Below are positions 10,501 through 17,655 of a stretch of DNA of 64,000 nucleotides, piece by piece. Location: the NCBI RefSeq assembly GCF_900104635.1, contig NZ_FNWC01000007.1, positions 2,455,421-2,519,420 on the forward strand, in the 5' to 3' direction. The notes below the pieces were generated by a model. That model saw nothing but the letters and a program-made list of their open reading frames with translations. It had not been told where the DNA came from and did not search any database. The translations under genes were made by a program, and so were the position numbers. Within the stretch, counting starts at the first letter, position 1. Each line of letters begins with the position of its first letter. The stretch is from Coprococcus phoceensis. GTDB lineage: Bacteria > Bacillota > Clostridia > Lachnospirales > Lachnospiraceae.

Positions 10501-10839
10501 GACCGCTTTGTAAGTGTCCGCATGATCTGTCGTAAAATCCTCATCCTTGTCGTTCTTTGCTTCCTCAAATGTGACTTTGACCTTGTTATCATCCTTGATT
10601 TCCAGTCCTGTGTAGTCTGATTTCACATCAAATACACTGCCTGTTTCGATTTCATAATCTTTGGCAGTCACCACCTCATCTTCATCCAGAAGGTCTTTCA
10701 CTTCCTCATAAAGTGGAGGTTTTTCCTCTGGCTGGATCTCCGCTGCATATGCAGTCATCGGAGATAACACTGTACTAAGCATTGTCATGCCTGCCAGCAA
10801 GCCAGATACTACTTTTCTAAAATTACCTTTTTTCTTCAT
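4546..10839 (-). CDS. Giant thioester-domain Cna-B/SpaA repeat surface adhesin with sortase signal
   Basis: A 2097-aa surface protein. A signal peptide (residues 1-33, ending TAYA-AE) is followed by an acidic Glu/Ser-rich region (about 35-225). A thioester domain follows, whose AYCVQP motif supplies the Cys-Gln pair expected to form the internal thioester. From about residue 505 there are roughly fourteen Cna-B/SpaA domains, recognisable by repeated strands such as GSYVVKEAKAPDNF or GKYYVKEITPPTGY (the E-box Glu) and a starting strand with Lys, consistent with Lys-Asn isopeptide bonds. The C terminus has NAPKTGD, a hydrophobic helix and RKRKNK, the layout of a sortase substrate. The start has a GAGAGGA ribosome binding site. 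It lies downstream of topB and probably acts as a contact adhesin for conjugation or host binding. Confidence 0.93.
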   Translation of the reverse strand: MKKKGNFRKVVSGLLAGMTMLSTVLSPMTAYAAEIQPEEKPPLYEEVKDLLDEDEVVTAKDYEIETGSVFDVKSDYTGLEIKDDNKVKVTFEEAKNDKDEDFTTDHADTYKAVYYVEPVNQEHPKYQVSRKLIVREKETEVQTKVAGSEAVTESETAGSEQQTEEAEDSEAESEITDIDADEFDDLVEQAQNQDTYDEESGLELHDVLEQAGDEGVDLDSMEEGEIATFEAVSAYSERSTQQVTIEKGPLYRYADYNLGTYLTEPYYISYGSVRATAYCVQPAKPGPGSGNYTITKIGDNQALAKVCYYGTDAAGSESFFANKYTDFSEGKRFIIIHMAASYANGSSDAFYGTNDTGETLAKELYNYCVNKPEIPDVAMSFSKPNVKAYVDGNVQRTENIKFNASSQQKITMDLPKGVKLHNVSTGNVSAAGASVTIGGGTTFYLSAPLTQTRDVSDTFSAKMKGSITKDYSAYKLTTNASVQDLAFVFGEGVADEKYVSLKVSWIEQATIEIVKKDDTADVNLAGAVFGVYSDEACTKLITQMPATDKNGKSSVTIIKTQDTVYLKEITAPQGYVVNATATNVKLVASKTSAVTVENKEQLAELTIYKEGQVLTGAEVSENGTVFQYENRRQKNAVYNVYAGADIVTAYGTKVYSKGELVKENLTTGENGSVTLKNLHLGSYVVKEAKAPDNFYNGSEEKPVTLTYAGQNKEVVFADVTFTNERQKADVSVVKQDKDTKKPLKGGIFALYASDDIRNADGSVVVKKGTLIEKVTTGADGTAKFTVDLPIGYSYSVKENQAPEGYVRNTEDVYTFKFSYTNDKEATVSFAHTFSNDRVTAKINLYKVDKETGKAVPQGDATLKGAVYGLYAREDIVHPDGATGTIYKAGEQVASLTIDDKGQASVNGLYLGKYYVKEITPPTGYLADAEEHDLTCSYEGDMTAEVKRECTSSEQVIKQPFQIIKAANNGKTDADLLSGAGFTVYLKSSLTKKADGSYDFDSAKPVVSGENGATEIFTDEKGYACSIPLPFGSYIVRETTTPHNYKPVDDFEVNITEHHPNEPQIWRVLLDEEFKAKLKIVKKDDETKKSVLIAGTEFKVYDLDNKKYVEQVTTYPVTTTHKSYFTDSQGYLIMPKNLKIGHYRIEEVNAPEGYTINKNYVEIAVDANTAYQMDSESGDAIITVDYENHPVKGKLMIYKKGEMLTGYKKDFVYEERYLKGASFNVYAAENIYTPDYQKDENGNRQLIYAKDALVTTVTTGEDGKAVADNLPLGSYYVVEKTAPEGFVLNHDRSDVAFVYADQDTPVIEQEVTVGDDRQKVAIQVEKQDAENGATVAGAVFGIYNKEDIKADGKVIVKADTLLQKMTSDNDGLAACTLDLPLGQYYVKELKAPVGFVSSDEILNLDASYQGQDVKTVKLKTVKKNQPTTVEITKSDVTTGVELDGAKLTVLDKEGNVVDQWTSVKDQPHVIKRLTVGEEYTIREEMAPYGYLKATDVKFTLEDTAEIQKVEMKDEVPTGLLIINKNGEFLDKVTLLDNVKGTVEHLFEYVTGSLTDVTFDVFAAEDIKAADGVSEDYFKADEKVGTITTDSNGIAQMGDLPAGKYYVKEVKTAHGYVLDKEPRYVDLSYRDQDTPVITYDEKWQNARQKVKVTVLKKEKDTERVLAGGVFGLYTSEDIKNAKGEVLLEKDSLIEQRVTDEKGQITFTADLPVDGKYYVKEIFAPDGFVTTEEVQEFTFEYAGEDQAEVSYDFTFENQPTTVELSKTDLTTGKELPGAHLKVTDSDGNTVDEWTSTEESHVIKELVVGKEYTMTETKPADGYVTAESITFTVENTAEIQKVEMKDDVTKVEISKTDITGETEIPGAKLTILDKDDQVVESWTSTEEAHYIEKLPIGKYTLREEQAPKGYLLTADVTFEVKDTGEIQKVAMKDDTAKGKVILNKTDKSSGEPLKGVEFELRDSKGKVLETLKTDAAGHAESKLYEIATFKNGKYDTAIKYYLVETKTLDGYTLDQTKHEVTFAYANDSTPVVEVTFNLTNEKPEVPETPNTPDTPQSHEETKVSNAPKTGDSTNIWLPILLLVISTGGMAGLYICRKRKNK

Positions 10840-10908
10840 GCTAAGGTCCTCTCTTTCATAATATTTGTATTAAAACAGACAGTCCTTAGACTGCCTGCAA
10901 TACACTGC

Positions 10909-12318
10909 TTATCGTTGCGGGAAACTCAGATTGAACTGCACATTTCCCTCTCCGGGATCGACCATCTCCACAGTTGCTTCATACTGTCTCCCTGTTTTTC
11001 TTGATACCAGATCCTTATAATGGATTTTTCCTTTAGACAGGAACTTCTTTGCTGCCACCTTATCCATCTTTTTCCCCTGGCTTGCAAGAAATTTATCATT
11101 TTTCCATAAGGTAAAAGCACAGTTCCGGTCAGAACAGTAAAAATTTACTTTTCCTTCCCTGACATCTGCTCCACAGCGGGGACATTTGCCAATGACTTCT
11201 CCTTTTGCCTTTCCCTGAAACTGATTTTTCTTCTCTTCTGAAATCCCCTGATACCTGGCAACCAGTTCCTGCATCAGCTCTGTAATCCCATTTAGGAATT
11301 CATCTGCTGTCTCTGTATTCTGGGCAATATGATTCAATGCCATTTCCCACTCTGCGGTCATCTTCGGAGATTTAATCTCATCCGGTAGAACCGTAATCAG
11401 CACATTTCCATCATCTGTCGGCACCAGATTTTTCTTTTCCCTTTTCACAAAGCCAGACTGAATCAGTTTTTCAATGATTGCTGCCCTTGTTGCAGGAGTA
11501 CCAAGTCCTTTCTTTTCTGTATCTTCGGTCAGCTCTTCATTCCCTGCACGTTCCATCGCAGAAAGCAGGGTATCTTCTGTGTACTGTTTCGGTGGCTGTG
11601 TAAAATGCTCCGATACAAAAGAATCACAGGGACCATAATGCTTGCCTGCCCAGATATCCAACTCCGGCTCTTCTTTTTCTGCAATGATTCCAAAGAACTG
11701 TTTCAGTTTTTTCTCAATTGTCTTGAACCCTTCCTGTTTTGTTTTCTTTGCATTGAGATAAAACGTATGATAATTGCAGGTAATCTGACATTTATGACTC
11801 TCATAAATATAAGGATCTGCAGTTGCTGTCAGAACCCTGGCACTGATCAAATACAAAATCTTGCGGCTTCGTTCTTTCAGTTCACCAATATCTGCTTTGG
11901 CTACTTCCATGGTTGGGATAATCGCATGGTGATCGGATACTTTCTTTGAATTTAATACCTTACTCACGTCCGGTTGATATTCCAGACCTTCAGCATAAGG
12001 CATTTTCCCAAATAACATCTGAATCAGAGTTTCTGTACTTTCTCCCATCTCATCTGTCAGATACTGGCTGTCTGTTCTCGGATAAGTGACAAGCTTCTGC
12101 TCATACATCTCCTGCACAGCATCCAATGTCTGCTGTGCGGTATAACCAAACATTCTGTTTGCTTCCCTCTGCAGAGTGGTCAAATCATAGAGCTTCGGAG
12201 GACGGACCGTTTTTTCTTTCACATCATCCTTTTCCACTTCGCACATACGCTCCATACAGTCCGCAGCCACTCTATCTGCATCTTCTTTTTTCTGAAAATG
12301 CTCTGTGACCGCATCCAT
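10909..12318 (-). CDS. topB: DNA topoisomerase III, C-terminal part (active-site tyrosine half)
   Basis: A 469-aa frame continuing in the same phase directly after an amber codon that ends the upstream topB half. It begins [11 protein letters not shown] and contains the type IA active site [11 protein letters not shown] with the catalytic Tyr, the domain with [13 protein letters not shown], and a C-terminal Cys4 zinc ribbon (CPRCG and FYCSDRNC) followed by the usual repeat ending in LSFPQR. Together with the upstream half the length (about 690 aa) is normal for ICE-type TopB. The ATG abuts the TAG, so translational restart is possible although no separate ribosome binding site is evident. Otherwise the gene is a pseudogene. 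Confidence 0.85.
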   Translation of the reverse strand: MDAVTEHFQKKEDADRVAADCMERMCEVEKDDVKEKTVRPPKLYDLTTLQREANRMFGYTAQQTLDAVQEMYEQKLVTYPRTDSQYLTDEMGESTETLIQMLFGKMPYAEGLEYQPDVSKVLNSKKVSDHHAIIPTMEVAKADIGELKERSRKILYLISARVLTATADPYIYESHKCQITCNYHTFYLNAKKTKQEGFKTIEKKLKQFFGIIAEKEEPELDIWAGKHYGPCDSFVSEHFTQPPKQYTEDTLLSAMERAGNEELTEDTEKKGLGTPATRAAIIEKLIQSGFVKREKKNLVPTDDGNVLITVLPDEIKSPKMTAEWEMALNHIAQNTETADEFLNGITELMQELVARYQGISEEKKNQFQGKAKGEVIGKCPRCGADVREGKVNFYCSDRNCAFTLWKNDKFLASQGKKMDKVAAKKFLSKGKIHYKDLVSRKTGRQYEATVEMVDPGEGNVQFNLSFPQR

Positions 12319-12981
12319 CTAGTCAAACTTGATATGAGCCATATAATATTTTTCTTTGGTAAATTCCTTGATCTTCTGATTTCGATCCACGATCATGGCA
12401 AGTGTTGGTGTCTGTACTCTTCCAACTTTCAGATTCTGGTTATACAGAACGGAAAAAAGACGGCTCGCATTGATTCCCACCAGCCAGTCTGCCTTTGCCC
12501 TGCAAAGTGCTGACTGATAGAGACTGTCATAACACGAACCGTCTTTTAATGACGCAAATCCATCTTTAATTGCCTGTTCCTCCATGGAAGAGATCCAGAG
12601 CCGCTTCATCGGCTTTTTGCATCCTGCCTGCTCATACACCAGACGGAAGATTAGTTCTCCTTCCCGCCCGGCATCTGTAGCACAGATTACTTCATCTACT
12701 TTGGAATCTCGCATCAGTTTTTTCAAGATTCCAAACTGCTTTTTCGTGCCTTCCAATACCCTGTGTTTCCAACATTCCGGCACAATCGGCAGATCTTCAT
12801 ATCTCCATTTTTTATATTTTTCATCGTATTCTGATGCATCACATAATCCAACCAGATGTCCTACGCACCAGGAAACGAGATAACCGTTTCCTTCCACGTA
12901 GCCATCTTTTCTTGTTATGGCTCCAATCACGGAAGCCAGTGCCATCGCAACCGATGGCTTTTCTGCAATCACTAATTTCAT
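12319..12981 (-). CDS. topB: DNA topoisomerase III, N-terminal TOPRIM half ending at an in-frame TAG
   Basis: A 220-aa frame starting MKLVIAEKPSVAMAL with the TOPRIM glutamate, and DAGREGELIFR carrying the metal-binding acidic residues. It ends AHIKFD followed by TAG, and the next codon in the same phase is the ATG of the second half. Nothing is missing at the junction, so one nonsense codon separates TOPRIM from the tyrosine domain. The ATG at 12981 comes straight after the stop of the DUF4366 gene, with GGAGTAA before it, indicating coupling. A truncated TOPRIM alone should not relax DNA. It could be a natural mutation or a base-call error. Confidence 0.85.
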   Translation of the reverse strand: MKLVIAEKPSVAMALASVIGAITRKDGYVEGNGYLVSWCVGHLVGLCDASEYDEKYKKWRYEDLPIVPECWKHRVLEGTKKQFGILKKLMRDSKVDEVICATDAGREGELIFRLVYEQAGCKKPMKRLWISSMEEQAIKDGFASLKDGSCYDSLYQSALCRAKADWLVGINASRLFSVLYNQNLKVGRVQTPTLAMIVDRNQKIKEFTKEKYYMAHIKFD

Positions 12982-14412
12982 TTACTCCTGCTCCTCTTCT
13001 TCATCTTCCAGCACAGCATCATCAAAATCCTCGTCTCTCAGGATTTCTGGTTCTATACTTTCTTCCTGCTCATCTGCATCGTCTACTTCCCGCTTTTCAG
13101 ATTCTGAATCTTCGGATTCATCTTCATCCTCTTCCATCTCATCCTCGTCATCATATTCATGCTTTGGTTTATAGACTTTGAAGTAATATCCTCCTGCCGC
13201 AGCTCCTACTGCAACCAGTGCAATCAGAAGATACGTTCCAAATGGACTTTTATCTTCTGGCATCTGGATTTCATCCTCTACCTTATCTTTCTCAGCTGTC
13301 TCAGTTGTTTCCGGCTTTTCTTCTTCAGCCTGTTTCTCTGGTTCTGCATAAACAGTATCTACTTCCGGAAGTGTCACGGAATCAGAAAGTGTGAAGTTCA
13401 TCAGATCTTTCTCGCTGACTTCTGTAAGGAAATACACATTATCCTGAGATTTTGAATTGTCGATGATCAGATAAAAAATCTTACCACTCTTAGTTGAAAT
13501 GGTATAAAACTCTTTTGTGCCTTCCGTAGCTGTTTTAGTAACAGAATCTGCTGTCTCGCCTTCTTTATTAAGCTGTTCCTCAATACCTGTCACTGTCCGA
13601 TCATCCACAGTTCCTTTTGCATCTGTTGGCTCAGAAGCTTGTGCATCCTGCGGAAGCGGAGAAGTCGTTGTTTTTTCAGTTCCCGTTGCATCTGCACTGG
13701 TCGTAGTTGCCATTGCACCATTGCTGTCACTGGAGGTTTTCTGTTTCTCTGCCTGCTTCTTTGCCCATTCATAATAAGGATTCTGCAACACATACTTTTC
13801 AGAAGTATTTCCGGCACCGTCTGTTACCGTAATCTCAATCTGTTTTGTAGTAAAATCTTTCTGTGTCAGTTGCACTCTCAGCATTCCATCCTTCAGATCT
13901 GTATAAGTGGTGCCATTAACTGTTACTGCAGTAATCCCGGATACTGTATCATTCCCCTGAATCGTCAGCACACCATCTGTCAGGGAAGCAGAGAGTGTCG
14001 GCTTTTCCGTGTCATAACACTTAATAGAACGATTCTGCTCATACACCTTTCCATCACCATCTGTCACACGCACATACACTGTCTGATTTCCTGTGATCGT
14101 GATACTTCCGCTTCCAGTTACATCCTGCCAGCTTCCATCTTTTCCTGGTTTTGCTTCAATCTTTGCTATTGAGAAACCTTCCGGCATATGGCTGGCATCT
14201 ACCGTAACAGCAATGGTTGTTTCTCCCTGTTTCCATCCATCCGGTTTCTCAATCGTGATTGCAGGCGTGGTATTCTCAGCTGCATAAGCAGTCTGTGTCT
14301 GGAGCAAAGGTGTTGTCAGGCAAAGAAATGTCGTTGCTGCAAGCAGACTCTTTTTTACCCTGCTTTTAGTATTTGTTCTCTTCTTCTGTTTCATTTTTTC
14401 CAGATTCATCAT
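12982..14412 (-). CDS. DUF4366 family exported membrane protein (transfer module)
   Basis: A 476-aa protein with a long signal sequence (residues about 15-45, ending TAYAAEN). Ig-like or cadherin-like strands follow (residues 50-215), then a Ser/Thr-rich linker, and the DUF4366 core near residues 270-345 (FYTISTKSGKIFYLIID, then NVYFLTEVSEKDLM). A transmembrane helix lies near residues 392-412 (TYLLIALVAVGAAAGGYYF) before a very acidic tail. DUF4366 proteins are constant neighbours of VirB4 and the hydrolase in Tn1549-type ICEs and are presumed envelope parts of the type IV secretion system. The start at 14412 lies behind GAAGGAGG and overlaps the DUF4315 gene by 47 bases. Confidence 0.85.
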   Translation of the reverse strand: MMNLEKMKQKKRTNTKSRVKKSLLAATTFLCLTTPLLQTQTAYAAENTTPAITIEKPDGWKQGETTIAVTVDASHMPEGFSIAKIEAKPGKDGSWQDVTGSGSITITGNQTVYVRVTDGDGKVYEQNRSIKCYDTEKPTLSASLTDGVLTIQGNDTVSGITAVTVNGTTYTDLKDGMLRVQLTQKDFTTKQIEITVTDGAGNTSEKYVLQNPYYEWAKKQAEKQKTSSDSNGAMATTTSADATGTEKTTTSPLPQDAQASEPTDAKGTVDDRTVTGIEEQLNKEGETADSVTKTATEGTKEFYTISTKSGKIFYLIIDNSKSQDNVYFLTEVSEKDLMNFTLSDSVTLPEVDTVYAEPEKQAEEEKPETTETAEKDKVEDEIQMPEDKSPFGTYLLIALVAVGAAAGGYYFKVYKPKHEYDDEDEMEEDEDESEDSESEKREVDDADEQEESIEPEILRDEDFDDAVLEDEEEEQE

Positions 14413-14668
14413 CGGCTTTTATTTCCTCCTTCTGTATTTCTACCCTGCCGGGCAACTCATTTTTCATTTTCTTTTTAAAAGCTTCCAATTCCGGAATACT
14501 CATATCCATTGCACGGATAATTCTTACAATTTCCAGATTTTCTGCTTCTGTTTTTGCAATCTCCGCAGCCTTGAACCGCTTTAAATCTGCTTCATATCTG
14601 GCTTTAGATGCTTCCATTTTTTCCTTGGCTTTCTCATAATCTGCCGTTGCTTTTTCAAGACTTTTCAT
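14366..14668 (-). CDS. DUF4315 family small coiled-coil protein
   Basis: A 100-aa protein with a heptad-like helical N-terminal region (residues 1-45, KATADYEKAKEKMEASKARY), then IVRIIRAMDMSIPELEAFK, a hallmark of DUF4315 proteins from Clostridia ICEs, and an acidic tail. The start at 14668 is chosen because AAAGGAGAAGAG precedes it; an upstream in-frame ATG at 14785 would overlap the hydrolase gene and lacks a ribosome binding site. It sits between the hydrolase and DUF4366 genes, the standard order. Function unknown. Confidence 0.8.
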   Translation of the reverse strand: MKSLEKATADYEKAKEKMEASKARYEADLKRFKAAEIAKTEAENLEIVRIIRAMDMSIPELEAFKKKMKNELPGRVEIQKEEIKADDESGKNETEEENKY

Positions 14669-14708
14669 CTCTTCTCCTTTCCGGGCGGCTGTTATACCGC
14701 CCTTTTCC

Positions 14709-17525
14709 TTACCATCGCCCGAATCCATAGAAATGGCTCTGCCAGTATGGAGAGTTGATGGACGTGTACTGAACCGGATGCCCACAATGGATCATCTGAC
14801 CATTGCCCACATAGATTCCAATATGCGTTACTGGTTCTCCTGCATCGTAGGTTCCGGTAAAGAAGATCAGATCTCCTGGCTGTGCTTCTGACTGGGATAC
14901 TGGCGTACAAATGTTGTACAGTCCCTGTGCAGTCAGCCTTCCCGTATTTCTTACCCCGGAATGAACCAGACAGTAGCTGACAAATCCGGAACAATCGAAT
15001 CCACTTGGGGAATATCCGCCCCACACATACGGTGTTCCAAGATATTTTGCAGCCTCTTCCAGTAAACGTTGCGCTGCTTCACTGGTATATTCATTACCAC
15101 CAAAGCCTGTCCCTTCTCCTGTTTCCAGATAAAAGATCGGGTTTAACCGCTCTCCATTTTTCAAAAGTTCAATGTGAAGATGGCTTCCTGTAGAATTTCC
15201 GGTATTTCCTACAAGACCGATCTCATCACCTTTCGTGACGGATGCACCTGCAGATACACTCCGGCTGCTTAAATGTGCATACCGCAGTTCATAGCCTTTA
15301 CTGTCCTTGATTACAACATAATTGCCATAGCTGTCGTTATAAGCAGAAGTTGTAACCGTTCCGGTCAGCCCTGCCATTACTTTTGTCCCTTCCGGTGCTC
15401 CGATATCCATACCATTGTGTAACTGATTTGCTCCTGATATTGGATGAATCCGATATCCATAATAGCTGGTCACACTGGAATACCAGTTAAAATCAACCGG
15501 TGTTGCAAACATCTGCAGGTTGCCTTTGGTATCGTTGTAGGCACTGAACAGTTCTTTCTGGAAAAATCCCAACCTGTCCTGACAGATTGACATCAGGTTT
15601 CCACTGGTCAATGTTACATTCAGCGTGTCCACATCTCTGATTCTGGTCACTTCGACTTCATTGCTTCCGTTATCATCTGCAAGATAACATTCCCAGGTCT
15701 GATGTCCATGTGCAGATGCTGCCGCATGACTGTCATAATAGACATCAAATTGTACACCGTATCTTGCGAAAGCTCCGGTATCTTCTACGGTATATTCGAC
15801 ACCATTCATAACTACCTTTGTTCCCATTGGAACAAACGGATTGGAAGCATCTACCGCTAAGGTATGATTGGCAGTTGGATATGCTCCACTGGCAGTCGGT
15901 CCTCCGCTCCAAATACCACAACAGATTGGACAGTTACAATATCCACTGGTCACAACCTGTCCCAAAGATTCTCCAACTCTTACTGTTGCTGTCTCCGTTA
16001 CAGTCTCATTGACTGCTTCAGTAGTTAAATGATATTGCTCTGCAAACAAGGCGTCCAGCTCCGGCTTGACCTGTTCAAAAGTAAATTCTTCATACTTTGC
16101 AGACAGATAACTAATCAGGATAAACGGATCATGCTCAATAGGTCCGATGTTATATCGGTATTCCTCATGTCCTGGTTCTTCAGATTCCATATTGTTGATC
16201 CGCTCCTGCAGATTAGCTTCCAGCTGTGTGTAATACAGTTCCGCTTCCCGGATTGCCTGATCCGATGACAGATAACTGGTTCCGGTGTAAGTGATCACAT
16301 TTTGTAAAAACACTGCAGAGCATGACGTGACATTCGTTATGATCAGAAACATCAATCCGATCAGAACTGCTACACTGATATACACCTTCCGGTTTTCTTT
16401 AAAAAAGTTGGTGACTTTGCCGCCAATCTTCTTGATATAATCAATCGTACCTTTTGTAGCTGTTCCTACTGTCTGTTCACTTCGCTTCGCTTTGGCATAA
16501 TCCCGTTTGATCTGTTGCTTCTGAATCTGTTTTTTCAGTTTCTTCTGTTCCTGACGGGCTGCCGCCTGTGTCTGTTTCTCTTCCTGTCTTTCAAGTCTGC
16601 TTCTTTTTCTGAATGCCCTCTGTTTCCTGCGTCTGGCACTTCTCTGTTCCAGCCGGTAAACACCTTCGCCGCTTTCTTCTAACTTATGGGCACCTTCTAC
16701 CGCCGCATTATCGTCTTCATTTTTGCTGATCTCACGGTGCAATGCTGCGGAAGCTGCACTTCCTGCTTTCTTGACAACAGAAGTTTTTTCTGTTTTCACA
16801 GATTCCCCTTCGCCAAACTTCAAGCGGGATTTCTTCTTTCCAGGAGCTTCTCCATCATTTGCCTGATAGACCTGTGCCTTCTTGGAATGCTGCTTTGCTT
16901 CCTTCTTCTTTTTTGCTTCCTCATAAGAAAACTTTTTGGCTTTTTCCTTCTGTTTCTGATGTCGGAAATTGACTCCATCCGTATCCATCTGGTTCAATTT
17001 CTCCATATCTTTATCATTTTTCACAGAAGCACCAGTTTCCTCATAAGCAAACTTCAAACGCTGTTTTTGTTTTGGCTTTTTGCTACCACCGGTCTGATTT
17101 CTCCGGCTGTCTCCTCTGTTTTCTGATAGATCCGCACGTTTTTCTTTCAGTCTCCCTGACTGTCCGGCTTCGGATTTTTCTGCAAGTCTGGATTCTTTTC
17201 CGACTTCAGCACGGATTCTTTTTCTATTTTGCTGTTTTCTACTCTGTCCAAGATCCTCACTTTGCTTCTCTGCCCGTATCAGTTCCGGTGCATCTCTGGA
17301 TTTTTGCACAGAGGGACGAATATTTTTCCCACTCCGTTCAGACTGGCGGTGAGACTTATCCACAAGGTTTTCTTCTTTTTCCCCCTGTTTTATTCCCATC
17401 TGTACATCACTGGCACGGTTACTGACACAAACAGAAGATTTATCTGTCAGGTTTTCTTCCACCAGACCATCCTTGGTCATCTTTTGGACTTTTTTATCCC
17501 TGACTTTCATTCTCTGTTCTGCCAA
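14709..17525 (-). CDS. Transfer-associated peptidoglycan hydrolase: 3D + M23 + NlpC/P60 domains
   Basis: A 938-aa protein. Residues 1-370 are a highly basic cytoplasmic region with RQEEKQTQAAARQEQKKLKK-type repeats. One membrane helix is near residues 378-400 (VYISVAVLIGLMFLIITNV). Outside it has a 3D/RlpA-like domain (about 520-625; VTSGYCNCPICCG and VEDTGAFARYG), an M23/LytM metallopeptidase domain (about 675-795; HNGMDIGAPEG and GSHLHIELL with the zinc ligands) and an NlpC/P60 domain (about 815-938; GFDCSGFVSYC with the catalytic Cys, VTHIGIYVG with the His). The start is TTG at 17525 with AAAGGAGGAGT upstream. It should cut cell wall locally for assembly of the type IV secretion apparatus encoded upstream. 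Confidence 0.92.
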   Translation of the reverse strand: MAEQRMKVRDKKVQKMTKDGLVEENLTDKSSVCVSNRASDVQMGIKQGEKEENLVDKSHRQSERSGKNIRPSVQKSRDAPELIRAEKQSEDLGQSRKQQNRKRIRAEVGKESRLAEKSEAGQSGRLKEKRADLSENRGDSRRNQTGGSKKPKQKQRLKFAYEETGASVKNDKDMEKLNQMDTDGVNFRHQKQKEKAKKFSYEEAKKKKEAKQHSKKAQVYQANDGEAPGKKKSRLKFGEGESVKTEKTSVVKKAGSAASAALHREISKNEDDNAAVEGAHKLEESGEGVYRLEQRSARRRKQRAFRKRSRLERQEEKQTQAAARQEQKKLKKQIQKQQIKRDYAKAKRSEQTVGTATKGTIDYIKKIGGKVTNFFKENRKVYISVAVLIGLMFLIITNVTSCSAVFLQNVITYTGTSYLSSDQAIREAELYYTQLEANLQERINNMESEEPGHEEYRYNIGPIEHDPFILISYLSAKYEEFTFEQVKPELDALFAEQYHLTTEAVNETVTETATVRVGESLGQVVTSGYCNCPICCGIWSGGPTASGAYPTANHTLAVDASNPFVPMGTKVVMNGVEYTVEDTGAFARYGVQFDVYYDSHAAASAHGHQTWECYLADDNGSNEVEVTRIRDVDTLNVTLTSGNLMSICQDRLGFFQKELFSAYNDTKGNLQMFATPVDFNWYSSVTSYYGYRIHPISGANQLHNGMDIGAPEGTKVMAGLTGTVTTSAYNDSYGNYVVIKDSKGYELRYAHLSSRSVSAGASVTKGDEIGLVGNTGNSTGSHLHIELLKNGERLNPIFYLETGEGTGFGGNEYTSEAAQRLLEEAAKYLGTPYVWGGYSPSGFDCSGFVSYCLVHSGVRNTGRLTAQGLYNICTPVSQSEAQPGDLIFFTGTYDAGEPVTHIGIYVGNGQMIHCGHPVQYTSINSPYWQSHFYGFGRW

Positions 17526-17528
17526 TGC

Positions 17529-17639
17529 TTACTCCTCCTTTTTTGGATACCCTTTCCCTGCCTGTAATAAACAGAGAAAAGCGATGCCAAATACAGCACC
17601 GCCACTAAAAGTTAATACATATGAAATTGCTCGTAACAT
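17529..17639 (-). CDS. DUF3789-like 36-aa membrane protein
   Basis: Short frame beginning MLRAISYVLTFSGGAVFG and ending GYPKKEE, with one hydrophobic helix covering residues 4-27. The ribosome binding site AAGGAG is six bases upstream of ATG. The last codons form the AAGGAGGAG ribosome binding site of the following hydrolase gene, so the two are coupled. Size, composition and position (between VirB4 and the hydrolase) fit the DUF3789 single-helix proteins of these ICEs. Confidence 0.7.
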   Translation of the reverse strand: MLRAISYVLTFSGGAVFGIAFLCLLQAGKGYPKKEE

Positions 17640-17655
17640 TGTTTTCTCCTTTGAT

